Part shown: in pieces, positions 1 through 8,821 of the stretch
Layout of the letters: each line of letters starts with the position of its first letter
Numbering within the stretch: the stretch's first letter is position 1
NCBI GenBank assembly: GCA_963843525.1
Contig: CAWJKM010000003.1
Span: forward strand, 736,181-800,180
Source: DATJPR01 sp963843525
GTDB taxonomy: Bacteria; Bacteroidota; Ignavibacteria; UBA10030; UBA6906
Direction: 5' to 3'
Length of the DNA stretch: 64,000 bases
The notes under the pieces: model-generated
Told to the model about the DNA's origin: nothing
Database searches by the model: none
What the model saw: the letters and a program-made list of their open reading frames with translations, nothing else
Translations under genes and position numbers: made by a program

Positions 1-277
1 GGAGGCGCTCTGGAAGAGACGTCCGGTTATCGCCAGCGCTGTCGGCGGAATACCGCTGCAGATTGCCCACCGGTATTCGGGCATTCTGACCCACTCCATC
101 GACGGGACAGCACACTGGATCAAACAACTGATCAATGAGCCCGACTTTGCCGCCCGATTGGGCGAAAACGGGCGCGCGAATATCCTGAACAACTATCTCA
201 TCACACGCCATATCAAGGATTATCTGCTGCTGTTCCTCTCGACGATTCATTCGGGCGACCTTGTGCACCTTACCTGA
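1..277 (+). CDS. C-terminal end of a GT4 glycosyltransferase (trehalose synthase-like), truncated by window edge
   Basis: The frame is open from base 2 to a TGA at 275-277 and encodes about 91 residues. The fragment contains a typical GT-B C-terminal stretch: EALWKRRPVIASAVGGIPLQ followed by GILTHSIDGTAHWI and ARLGENGR, the part of group-1 glycosyltransferases that closes the nucleotide-sugar site. It lies 25 bp upstream of a trehalose-6-phosphate synthase/phosphatase on the same strand, so a TreT-like trehalose synthase is the most likely identity. That last step is inferred from context; another GT4 enzyme would look similar over this short piece. Confidence 0.75.
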   Translation, partial: EALWKRRPVIASAVGGIPLQIAHRYSGILTHSIDGTAHWIKQLINEPDFAARLGENGRANILNNYLITRHIKDYLLLFLSTIHSGDLVHLT

Positions 278-302
278 ATCCGGGGAATAAGGAAGACACG
301 GC

Positions 303-2588
303 ATGACAACAACACCCCTTAATAAACGACGATTGCTCGTCGTGGCGAATCGCCTCCCGTTCTCAGTCGTGAAGAACGAAGAGCGCTACGAGTGGAGGGA
401 AAGCACGGGCGGGGTGGTGACCGGTCTGGCTTCCTACCTTGCGACAGTGGGTAAATCCCCCGATGCTCCTGGCGAGTGGGTGTGGGTGGGATGGCCGGGA
501 GGAACCGTGCCGGAGACGATGCGGGAGGAAATGAACGCGCGCGCCCTGAAGGAATTCCGCTCCATCCCGGTATTCCTGTCCGGAGATGAGATGGAAAAAT
601 TCTACCACGGGTTCTGCAACCGGACCATCTGGCCGCTCTTCCATTATTTCACCACCCTCACGCAGTACCGGGACGAATTCTGGAAGCAATACGTCCATGT
701 GAACAGACTGTTCTGCGATGCGGTCGCGGCGAATCTCCGTGAGGGGGATATCATCTGGGTCCACGACTATCACCTGATGCTGCTCCCGGGGATGTTGCGA
801 GAGGTGGTCGGGAACACGCCGATTTCCTTCTTTCTCCATATTCCCTTCCCCTCCTTCGAGGTGTTCCGCCTCCTCCCGGTGCAATGGCGGCGGGAAATCC
901 TTGCCGGAATGCTCGGAGCCGATCTTGTGGGGTTCCATACATTCGAGTATACGCAACACTTCCTCCAGTCGGTCCTGCGCGTTCTCGGCCATGACAACCA
1001 GTTCGGGACACTCTTTCTCCCCCAGGGGATCGTGAAGATCGATACATTCCCCATGGGGATCGACTACGAGCGATTCGCATCGGGGGTGGATGCTCCGGGG
1101 ACGATACAAGAGCGGCAGGCACTTGAACCGATGTTGAGGAGGAGAAAACTCGTCGTTTCCGTGGATCGCCTTGATTACACCAAGGGGATTCTGAGCCGGC
1201 TCGAAGCGTTCGAGCTCTTGCTGGAGAAACACCCTGAATACCGTGAGAACGTGGTTATGGCCATGGTCGTGGTCCCCTCGCGGGTAGTTGTCGACAAGTA
1301 TGAAGAGATGAAGAAGCAGATCGAAGAGTACGTGGGGAAGGTCAACGGGCGCTTTGGCAATCTGGGGTGGACCCCCGTGAGTTACCAGTACCGGCAGCTC
1401 TCGTTCGAACCGCTGGTAGCGCTGTACAGTCTTGCAGACGTTGCTCTCGTGACGCCCTTGCGGGACGGCATGAACCTGGTCGCGAAGGAGTATGTCGCGA
1501 CGCGCAGGAACGGCAATGGAGTCCTGATCCTCAGTGAGATGGCGGGCGCAGTGAAAGAGCTTGGCGAAGCCGTGGTGATTAATCCGAATACCCCCGGAGA
1601 AATCGCGACTGCGATGCATGAAGCGCTGGAGATGTCGGAGGAAGAACAGCGGCGGCGGATGCAGATCATGCAGGGCCGCCTGCAGCGGTATACGGTCAGC
1701 CGCTGGGCGTCCGACATCGTCGGTCAACTGCTGACCACTGCGCAGGAGCAGAAGACGTTTCTTGCCAAGATCTTTTCGAAAGAAATGCTCCCGAAACTGT
1801 TAACCCAGTACGATCAGGCGACCAATCGCCTCTTGCTGCTGGATTATGACGGGACTCTCGTGCCATTTTCCCGGCGACCCTCGCAGGCTGCCCCTCCGCG
1901 AGATGTGATCGGTCTGCTGGAAACGCTGGCCAACGTCCCCGAAAATACCGTGGCAATCGTCAGCGGACGGGACCGCGCGACGCTCGACAAGTGGTTGGGG
2001 GCCCTCCCCATTCACCTCGTCGCGGAGCATGGCGTCTGGGTTCGCGAATCGGGAGAACCATGGCGCATGCTGAAGAAGCAATCCGTCGAATGGAAATTCC
2101 AGATCCGCCCCATCCTGGATCGGTATGTGGACAGACTTCCGGGTGCGTTTGTGGAAGAAAAAGAATTCTCGCTTGTCTGGCATTACCGCGCCGCCGATCC
2201 GGAACAGAGCGAACTGCTCGTGGGAGAGCTGAAGGATCACCTTGTCTCCCTCACGGCGAACCTCGATCTGCAGGTGTTACAGGGGAACAAAGTCGTGGAA
2301 ATCCGGCTTGCCGGGGTCAATAAGGGGACCGCAGCCCTGCAATGGATGGCGGAAGGTCCACCGGGGTTCATTCTCGCCATCGGTGACGACTGGACCGACG
2401 AAGATCTCTTCGCCGTCCTTCCGGAACATGCCTGGTCTCTCCGCGTCGGCATCACCAGTACACGCGCCCGGTTCAATATCCGTGGCACCGGAGATGCGCT
2501 CCGTATTCTGCAGGCGATCGCCGCAGTCGAGACAGAAGGTACGCCTCTGGAGGCAGTGGGTGGGAGAGCGGGGAGGAAACATGGTTAA
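303..2588 (+). CDS. otsA-otsB: Bifunctional trehalose-6-phosphate synthase / trehalose-6-phosphate phosphatase
   Basis: A 761-residue cytoplasmic fusion enzyme that would join UDP-glucose (or another NDP-glucose) to glucose-6-phosphate and then dephosphorylate the product to trehalose. The N-terminal GT20 domain (about residues 9-480) shows RLLVVANRLPFSV, WVHDYHLMLLPGMLR, VSVDRLDYTKGI and RDGMNLVAKEYVA. The C-terminal HAD phosphatase (about 505-745) has the nucleophile motif DYDGTL with D514 and D516, SGRDR, and the acidic motif GDDWTDED starting near residue 694. Both halves look intact. Such fusions are common in Bacteroidota-type bacteria. It follows the GT4 end by 25 bp and probably shares its transcript. 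Confidence 0.95.
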   Translation: MTTTPLNKRRLLVVANRLPFSVVKNEERYEWRESTGGVVTGLASYLATVGKSPDAPGEWVWVGWPGGTVPETMREEMNARALKEFRSIPVFLSGDEMEKFYHGFCNRTIWPLFHYFTTLTQYRDEFWKQYVHVNRLFCDAVAANLREGDIIWVHDYHLMLLPGMLREVVGNTPISFFLHIPFPSFEVFRLLPVQWRREILAGMLGADLVGFHTFEYTQHFLQSVLRVLGHDNQFGTLFLPQGIVKIDTFPMGIDYERFASGVDAPGTIQERQALEPMLRRRKLVVSVDRLDYTKGILSRLEAFELLLEKHPEYRENVVMAMVVVPSRVVVDKYEEMKKQIEEYVGKVNGRFGNLGWTPVSYQYRQLSFEPLVALYSLADVALVTPLRDGMNLVAKEYVATRRNGNGVLILSEMAGAVKELGEAVVINPNTPGEIATAMHEALEMSEEEQRRRMQIMQGRLQRYTVSRWASDIVGQLLTTAQEQKTFLAKIFSKEMLPKLLTQYDQATNRLLLLDYDGTLVPFSRRPSQAAPPRDVIGLLETLANVPENTVAIVSGRDRATLDKWLGALPIHLVAEHGVWVRESGEPWRMLKKQSVEWKFQIRPILDRYVDRLPGAFVEEKEFSLVWHYRAADPEQSELLVGELKDHLVSLTANLDLQVLQGNKVVEIRLAGVNKGTAALQWMAEGPPGFILAIGDDWTDEDLFAVLPEHAWSLRVGITSTRARFNIRGTGDALRILQAIAAVETEGTPLEAVGGRAGRKHG

Positions 2589-2603
2589 GCAATTGAGTAG
2601 GAT

Positions 2604-2663
2604 GGAGGAAGAAGGCAGCAGAAAGCAAGGTATGCAGTATGCAGTAGGCAGTAGGCAGAATGA
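2604..2663. repeat. Dispersed GCAGTAGGCAGTA-type intergenic repeat
   Basis: Short imperfect tandem of GCAGTAGGCAGT-like units just after the trehalose gene. The same vocabulary recurs near 19560, 22620, 48950, 51440, 52210, 57200 and elsewhere in this window, always between genes. Confidence 0.8.
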
Positions 2664-2696
2664 TGGCAAAGTCCCCTCCCCCTTTCCCGGATCGCA

Positions 2697-5642
2697 ATGG
2701 CTCGGGCTTGTTCTTTTCCTTTCGGTTGTTTCTCCCGGCGCCGGGTCGACCGGCCGGCGCATCGCTCCGCTCTTTCTCTCATGATGGTCCTGGTACTTTT
2801 CTCTTCTCCTGTCCTGTTTGCGCAAGCACTTCTCCTGAAAGATTATAGCACGGAAGACGGGCTTCCGGACAGCCGAGTTGCTCCGCTTCTCCAGGACCGG
2901 GAAGGATATCTCTGGTTCTGTACGCAAGCCGGCCTCACGCGGTACGACGGCAATGAATTTCTGAATTTCGGTCCGGCACACGAGATCCCGGGAATCTTTG
3001 GAAGATCGATCCTTCAGGATCATGCCGGCGCGATCTGGTTTGCGTACAGCGGTTTTCGCTCCGGAGGGTTGACCCGATACTGGAACGGTCGGAAAGACAC
3101 CATCGATCTCCCTCCCGGAACGCAGCCGAACGAGATCGTGGAGGATGCCGGCGGAAACATCTGGGTGGCTTCGAATATCGGCTTCCAGGAGATCCGCTTC
3201 GAAGATTCTCTCCGGACCGCGTGGACCATCCGTCCACCCATCGACAGCGCAGTGTCCGCAGCCTTTGTGAGCCGGAACGGAGATCTGTATTTCGCCGACA
3301 AGCAGGGTCTCTCTCTGCTCCGCGGGCATGACGTGATACCTCTCTATCAAGCACCCGCCGGATCAGGCTCCAACTGGCATGTCAGGCCGTACTCCTTCTA
3401 CGAGACCACTGACGGCGATTTATGGTTTGGCGGGTACTATGACGCATACCGAATACAGAAAGGCCGCCTTCAGAGATTCGGACCCGATGAAGGAATCCCG
3501 GACAGGGGAGTCTGGTGCTTCAACCAGGACGAGAACGGCAATTTGTTTGCCGGGACGATGAATGGCCTTTATCGGATTCGCGACGGGGGAGGCAAGGTGG
3601 TGTTCGAGAAGGAGCCCTCCTTTGGCGATGCGGTCGTCTACGATATGCTCCGGGACAGGGAAGGGAATTTGTGGTTTGCCAGCGCGCCCGGACTCCGGCG
3701 GCTCCTCCGTCTTGGAACGGTGGTCCCGTTCAAAGGTGAAGAGGTCCTTGCCGCCGCAGGCGTGGGACCCATTCAGAACGACGCTGACGGGGCAGTCTAT
3801 TTCGGCTCGAGAAACACCGGCCTCTATACCTATCGCGATGCGACGGTGCTGCCCCCGGTTGTTCCTCTCCCCACCCATGCGTTGACGGTGACGGCAGTGG
3901 CCCCGGACGGCGGGAACAATTCCTGGGTCGGTCTCTGGCGTGGCGGCGTCGTACACCTGTGGAATGGTCACCGGCGGGCGTTCACGACAGCGGACGGGCT
4001 CCCTTCCGACGGTGTCCATTGTGTCATGAAAACCCGGAAGGGTACCGTGATCGTCGGAACGGCGGCGGGCGCGTGCATGATCGACACCCAGAGCAGGCTG
4101 AAGCGTTTCGACGACCCACAGATCTCGGGGAGAACCATCTTCGATGTCAAGGAAGGTACGGACGATACACTCTGGTTCGGAACGGACGATGGCGTGAGGG
4201 AAGGAGTCCTGAAGGAGGATTCGCTTCTTGCACCCGTCACGATTCCCGCAACTGAGGGACTGACCGGGAAATTCGTTTACGCCGTCCTTGTGGATTCCCG
4301 TCGACGGGTCTGGTTCGGGACCGACGGGAGTGGCGTCATCGTCCTTGATCGGGGGAGGTATTCAAAGATCACGACGGAAGACGGGCTCGTGAGCGATCGC
4401 GTCTTTGCGCTGGCCGAGGATTCTGTCGGGAATGTCTGGGTGGGGACCGCGGCGGGATTGAGCTGCTGCAGCGGCCGGTGCGTCAGGAGTCTGACCTATG
4501 CCCAGGGGTTCGGCGAGATCGGCATGCACGGACTCCTCACGGATCGACGAGGTGATCTCTGGGTGAGCTGCGTTCCGGGCGTGAAGAAGCTCAGGCCGGC
4601 GCACGTCATGGCCAGCACCCTCCCTCCCTCGTTGTCTCTCACCGATGTGACCGTTGACGGAACTCACCTTGATCTGCGCCACGACCAGGAGTTGAGGCCC
4701 GACCCTGCCATCATCATCTTCCGTTTTGCGGCGCTGAGCTACACGGACGAAAGGAACGTCCGGTACCGGTATTCCCTGGATGGGTTTGACAGGGATTGGT
4801 CACCCCCGGTGACAAGCCGGGAGGTCCGTTACACGCACCTTCCCCCGGGGCACTACCGGTTTCGCCTGATTGCGCGGAGCGGCGACGGGGTGTGGAGTCC
4901 CGCGCCGGAGGAATATGCGTTTGCGATTCTCCCCCCCTTCTGGACACGATGGTGGTTCGTGAGTGCGACTCTTCTTCTTATCGGTGCGTCATTGTACGGA
5001 GGATACCGGTACCGGTTGAACAGAATTCTCCAGCTACAGCAAACCAGAAACCGCATTGCCATGGACCTCCATGATGATGTCGGATCGTCCTTGACACGCA
5101 TTTCGGTGATGACCGAGGTGGCCCGCCGGAAAGCCGGGGAGGGAGACGGCGAGACGACGGAGTACCTCTCGCATATCGGAGAGATCGCGCGGAGTATCAT
5201 TGACAGCCTGGGTGATATTGTGTGGACTGTCGATCCAAGCCATGATGATCTGCAAGATGTGATCCGCCGGATCGTCCAATTCGGTGAAGAAGTCTGTGCA
5301 GCGCGGGGAATCGCTTTTGAGACCGATCTCAGCGGATCGTTCGATTCTGCGCGGTTGGAGCCGGAAAAGCGACGAGACATTTACCTGGTGTTCAAGGAGG
5401 GGATCAACAACATCGTCAAACATTCCGGCGCAACCATTGCGCGGTTCCGGGTACGGCCGGGAAGAGGCACGGCGGTCCTGGAACTCCTTGACAATGGTTC
5501 GGGCATTCCCGGGGACGCCGAAGGCACGGGCCACGGACTCGTGAGCCTGAAAACGCGGGGCGAACGCGCCGGAACCCGTTTCTCGGTGGAGAGCAGGGAG
5601 GGGGAAGGGACACGAATCTCTCTGGAAATCAAAACCGGCTGA
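2697..5642 (+). CDS. Two-component propeller sensor histidine kinase (periplasmic propeller, Y_Y_Y, HisKA_3)
   Basis: A 981-residue membrane sensor kinase. After a hydrophobic signal segment (MMVLVLFSSPVLFAQA, about residues 29-44) come many reg_prop propeller blades of the form DREGYLWF, DAGGNIWVA, DRRGDLWVS. A Y_Y_Y-like domain follows (RYRYSLDGFDRDW, LPPGHYRF), then one transmembrane helix (WWFVSATLLLIGASLYGG). The cytoplasmic kinase has the DLHDDVGSSLT box of the NarX/LiaS family with phospho-acceptor His near residue 792, and an ATPase domain with DNGSGIPGD and GHGLVSLKTRGE. The start is uncertain: 2697 has no clear ribosome-binding site and 2781 would leave only the signal peptide. The adjacent NarL-type regulator is the likely partner; its position between trehalose genes suggests, but does not show, a carbohydrate or osmotic signal. 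Confidence 0.92.
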   Translation: MARACSFPFGCFSRRRVDRPAHRSALSLMMVLVLFSSPVLFAQALLLKDYSTEDGLPDSRVAPLLQDREGYLWFCTQAGLTRYDGNEFLNFGPAHEIPGIFGRSILQDHAGAIWFAYSGFRSGGLTRYWNGRKDTIDLPPGTQPNEIVEDAGGNIWVASNIGFQEIRFEDSLRTAWTIRPPIDSAVSAAFVSRNGDLYFADKQGLSLLRGHDVIPLYQAPAGSGSNWHVRPYSFYETTDGDLWFGGYYDAYRIQKGRLQRFGPDEGIPDRGVWCFNQDENGNLFAGTMNGLYRIRDGGGKVVFEKEPSFGDAVVYDMLRDREGNLWFASAPGLRRLLRLGTVVPFKGEEVLAAAGVGPIQNDADGAVYFGSRNTGLYTYRDATVLPPVVPLPTHALTVTAVAPDGGNNSWVGLWRGGVVHLWNGHRRAFTTADGLPSDGVHCVMKTRKGTVIVGTAAGACMIDTQSRLKRFDDPQISGRTIFDVKEGTDDTLWFGTDDGVREGVLKEDSLLAPVTIPATEGLTGKFVYAVLVDSRRRVWFGTDGSGVIVLDRGRYSKITTEDGLVSDRVFALAEDSVGNVWVGTAAGLSCCSGRCVRSLTYAQGFGEIGMHGLLTDRRGDLWVSCVPGVKKLRPAHVMASTLPPSLSLTDVTVDGTHLDLRHDQELRPDPAIIIFRFAALSYTDERNVRYRYSLDGFDRDWSPPVTSREVRYTHLPPGHYRFRLIARSGDGVWSPAPEEYAFAILPPFWTRWWFVSATLLLIGASLYGGYRYRLNRILQLQQTRNRIAMDLHDDVGSSLTRISVMTEVARRKAGEGDGETTEYLSHIGEIARSIIDSLGDIVWTVDPSHDDLQDVIRRIVQFGEEVCAARGIAFETDLSGSFDSARLEPEKRRDIYLVFKEGINNIVKHSGATIARFRVRPGRGTAVLELLDNGSGIPGDAEGTGHGLVSLKTRGERAGTRFSVESREGEGTRISLEIKTG

Positions 5643-5685
5643 ATATGCGGTTGCGGGGTGCACGAAGGAACCCTATATTCCGGAC

Positions 5686-6330
5686 ATGAATCCAGCCCAT
5701 GTCATATCCGTGGCTCTCATCGAAGATGAAAAGGAGGTCCGTCAGGGGCTTTCCTTCATCCTCAATCATACGGAGGGATTCCGTTGTATCGCCGACTTCA
5801 AATCCTATGAGGACGCCCTCGCGACGCTGACGTCGGCGCCGGACGTCCTGCTTTCCGACATCGGCCTCCCGGGGATGCAGGGAGATGAGGGGGCAAGACG
5901 CTTTAAAGAGAGATTCCCTTCCGCTGCCATTGTCATGCTGACCGTCCACGGAGATGACGATCGCATTTTCCGGTCCATCTGTGCCGGCGCAACGGGGTAC
6001 ATTCTGAAGAAGGAGCCTCCTGCCAGAATCCTTGACGCGATACGAGAGGTATATTCAGGTGGTGCGAGTATGTCGTCGGAGACGGCGATGAGGGTCCTGA
6101 GCGCGTTCCGTGCGCTCGTTCCCAGGAAGAGCGAGAATGGGATCCTGACGAAGCGGGAAGAAGATGTGCTGGAGGAACTCGTGAAAGGGAACAGTTATAA
6201 ATCGATTGCCGATCATCTCTTTCTCAGCGTCCATACCGTCCGTTTTCATATCCGATCGATCTACGAGAAGCTGCATGTGCATTCGAAGTCGGAAGCGGTG
6301 GCCAAGATCTTAAGAGAAAAGATGCTATGA
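5686..6330 (+). CDS. NarL/FixJ-family response regulator
   Basis: A 214-residue DNA-binding response regulator. The receiver domain carries the acidic pocket IEDEKEV and phospho-acceptor D58 in DVLLSDIGLPG, the switch Thr86 in VMLTVHG and Lys108/Lys109 in YILKKE. The C-terminal LuxR-type helix-turn-helix reads LTKREEDVLEELVKG and SVHTVRFHIRSIYEKLHV. It starts 43 bp after the propeller kinase stop codon, so the two form a probable two-component pair. Targets are not visible; the flanking trehalose genes are candidates. Confidence 0.95.
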   Translation: MNPAHVISVALIEDEKEVRQGLSFILNHTEGFRCIADFKSYEDALATLTSAPDVLLSDIGLPGMQGDEGARRFKERFPSAAIVMLTVHGDDDRIFRSICAGATGYILKKEPPARILDAIREVYSGGASMSSETAMRVLSAFRALVPRKSENGILTKREEDVLEELVKGNSYKSIADHLFLSVHTVRFHIRSIYEKLHVHSKSEAVAKILREKML

Positions 6331-6414
6331 GTAAGAAGTAAGAAGAAGGAAGTAAGAAGAAAGATGGGGACAGGGAACAGTAGACAGTAGACAGTAGTCA
6401 GTGGACAGTGCAGC
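6328..6414. repeat. Purine-rich GTAAGAAG/CAGTAGACAGT intergenic repeat
   Basis: Tandem of GTAAGAAG, GGGGACAGGGAACAG and CAGTAGACAGT units between the convergent regulator and trehalase genes. It belongs to the dispersed repeat vocabulary of this window. No terminator hairpin was recognised here. Confidence 0.75.
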
Positions 6415-6437
6415 GAGGCAGATTTCTGTTCACAGGT

Positions 6438-8525
6438 TCAGTACATCGCCTCAGACTTCGTTACTATTCGGCTCTTCAGAGCCGCCCGAGCGTCATTCGG
6501 TTTCCAGCGGCTACTTTCTTTCGGCCCGCTAAATCTCCACTCCGGTGGAATCAGGCTGTTGAGCATCCTCCGATCTTCCGCGGTCAGATACGTCAGTCCC
6601 ACCACGAACGACGCGTTAGTCCATCCGAACCCTTCGCGGGTGAGGTAGGAAAACTTCGTCCCGACGTTCCCGTACTCTGCGAATACCTGCGACGATCGGT
6701 CGACGACATCGTACTTCTCAGCAATCGTACCATTGTAATTCGCAGCGTTCACCGCGACGGTGTACAGCCAGCGAAACGCGAGATCGCGTGCAAGAGTATC
6801 GTACCCATAGTTTCTCAGTCCCTTCCACGTCAGCATCTGATGTGGCGCCCATCCGAACGGGTAGTCCCATTGCGTCTGCGGATGAGTATCGGTAATGGCC
6901 CCTCGCGATGATTCGGTCGAACCGACGATTCCTCCGGGCATGGCAAGGAGAGGGAGCGCTGTACGAACAAGTCGTTCTGCTTGCTTCGGTGTTGCGACCC
7001 TGGCCCAGAGAGGGAAGAGCGTAGTCGCACTAACGTATGATATCTGCTTGCGCTGGACGATATCGTAGTCAAAGAACATCCCCCTTTCCTCATTCCACAG
7101 GTACTTCGTCAACAGCTGCTTTCTTTGCTTCGCGCGCGCTTCCCAGGGAGCACTCCGTTCCGTTGTTCCATCGTGCAGTGTCAATGTCCCGCCGAAAACG
7201 CTCCTGATCGTCTGCGCCAAATCCGATTCGATCTTGTAGAGCAGGGAATTGAGGTCGACCGTGGCCAGTTCCGCACAGTCGTTGAGGAGCCGGTAGCTTG
7301 CGTCATGTCCGGACTCACGCATGCTCCTGTCGTCGGTGAAGAACTTGTCGAGTTCTGCGTCATGAATGATCCCGGACTGATAGGCGTGTTCAAACTCTTG
7401 GGCAGTCATGTTGTGCCGCTTCGCATACGCTGTGAACACGGCATCGTACCTCCCGGGCTCGACCTCCGGCGGCGGGCCCAGGCCGGGATCGAAATACCGG
7501 CTCAGGCCAATGGATGTTTCATGATCCTTGTTCGTCCAGACATCTTTGTATTCGTGAATCGCCGCTTCCATCGCCCGGGCGAGCCACTGCTTCGAATGCG
7601 CGTTCTGCGGCAGACGCTCATACACCGCCAACGCCATTGACGTCAGGAACGGCGGCTGGGATCGGGTAAGGTAGTAGGTGCGATTGGCGTTCAGGATCTT
7701 CCCGTACTGTTCGATCTCATACACGAAATTGTCGACCATCGACTTCGCAAGGTTGACCTTGCCGTCCTCCAGCAGTCCGAGCGAGATGAAGTAACTGTCC
7801 CACCCATACATCTCATTGAACCTGCCGCCGGGGACCACGAACGGCACGCCGGAAATGGTCCCGTCAGGCTCGCGTTGGAGCTTGAGACTCAGGATCCCGT
7901 GTCTGCCGTTGAGGCTTTTGACGTACTGCGGGGTCACGTTCCTGGGGAGCACGACTACCTTCATTGCCAGCGCGGGATTATCCCGGGCGATCCCCGAGAA
8001 ATACGCGGCCGCCAGGGAGTCGTCGGGCGGGACATAGACGTAGTGCAGTCCATCGACACTCCTCGTTTTCTCGTCCTTGATCATGGTCGCCAATCCGCCG
8101 GCGTCGATTCTTCTCGTCAATCCGGCCCAGTAGTACGCTTTGATCGATTGCGCGATGTGGTCCGCGGGCGGGACGAACAGATCATCGAGGCCGAAAGAGA
8201 TCGTGTCCTTCCCTGCGTCTTCCGCGCGTTTCAGCAGGGCAAGAAGATTCGCCAGGTGATAGGTGCCGGACACTTCGTAGCGGCCGCCTCTCTCGGAAGG
8301 GAACCAAAACCGCTTGTCACCCCGCAGCGTCCCCGCGATATGGGGGTCGTCGATGGTGATTCTCTTGTCCCCGTCCGTGTCTTCATCCCGAATCAGGGAG
8401 TCGAGAGCCGGGCGAACGACCACCCGCGCCCGCACCTGTGAAAGAGCAGAAGCGGGGAGAAACAACCCTGCCATCATCCCGAGCAAAAGGAGGAGTGAGA
8501 GCAGGGAAGCCGATCTTCGACGCAT
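6438..8525 (-). CDS. treA: Periplasmic trehalase (GH37)
   Basis: A 695-residue secreted enzyme that would hydrolyse trehalose to two glucose molecules. Both family signatures are present: PGGRFNEMYGWDSY and QWDYPFGWAPHQ. The chosen start at 8525 (MRRRSASLLSLL) gives a basic n-region and hydrophobic signal peptide ending near ASALSQ, and AGGAG precedes it by 4-5 bases on the coding strand; the frame is open further upstream to 8666 but that extension has no signal-like features. A stretch DTDGDKRITIDD near the N-terminus resembles the calcium-loop insertion of some trehalases. It faces the trehalose synthesis genes, so synthesis and scavenging of trehalose sit together. Confidence 0.95.
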   Translation of the reverse strand: MRRRSASLLSLLLLLGMMAGLFLPASALSQVRARVVVRPALDSLIRDEDTDGDKRITIDDPHIAGTLRGDKRFWFPSERGGRYEVSGTYHLANLLALLKRAEDAGKDTISFGLDDLFVPPADHIAQSIKAYYWAGLTRRIDAGGLATMIKDEKTRSVDGLHYVYVPPDDSLAAAYFSGIARDNPALAMKVVVLPRNVTPQYVKSLNGRHGILSLKLQREPDGTISGVPFVVPGGRFNEMYGWDSYFISLGLLEDGKVNLAKSMVDNFVYEIEQYGKILNANRTYYLTRSQPPFLTSMALAVYERLPQNAHSKQWLARAMEAAIHEYKDVWTNKDHETSIGLSRYFDPGLGPPPEVEPGRYDAVFTAYAKRHNMTAQEFEHAYQSGIIHDAELDKFFTDDRSMRESGHDASYRLLNDCAELATVDLNSLLYKIESDLAQTIRSVFGGTLTLHDGTTERSAPWEARAKQRKQLLTKYLWNEERGMFFDYDIVQRKQISYVSATTLFPLWARVATPKQAERLVRTALPLLAMPGGIVGSTESSRGAITDTHPQTQWDYPFGWAPHQMLTWKGLRNYGYDTLARDLAFRWLYTVAVNAANYNGTIAEKYDVVDRSSQVFAEYGNVGTKFSYLTREGFGWTNASFVVGLTYLTAEDRRMLNSLIPPEWRFSGPKESSRWKPNDARAALKSRIVTKSEAMY

Positions 8526-8821
8526 AGTACTCCTATGATTGACAACCTCGATGGACCGTTCGCATCGTACGGAATTAGCGGCTTCGACGCAACGCGTACC
8601 TACGCGGGATGGGCGTTCATCGTTTCCGCCTTGCTTCCATCCCCGAAGGGGTGTAAATTGCGCCATCGATAGTCCATTACCGGCGCACCAGAAACGCCTT
8701 GTTGCCTCTCGGTAGCCACTCCGGATCGCAGAGGCAGACGCCCTGGGCTCACTTCCCCCGCTCGATGCTCTCTTTTGATACTCCCAATGCGCCGTGTTGG
8801 TTTCGATAAGGAGACCCTGTA

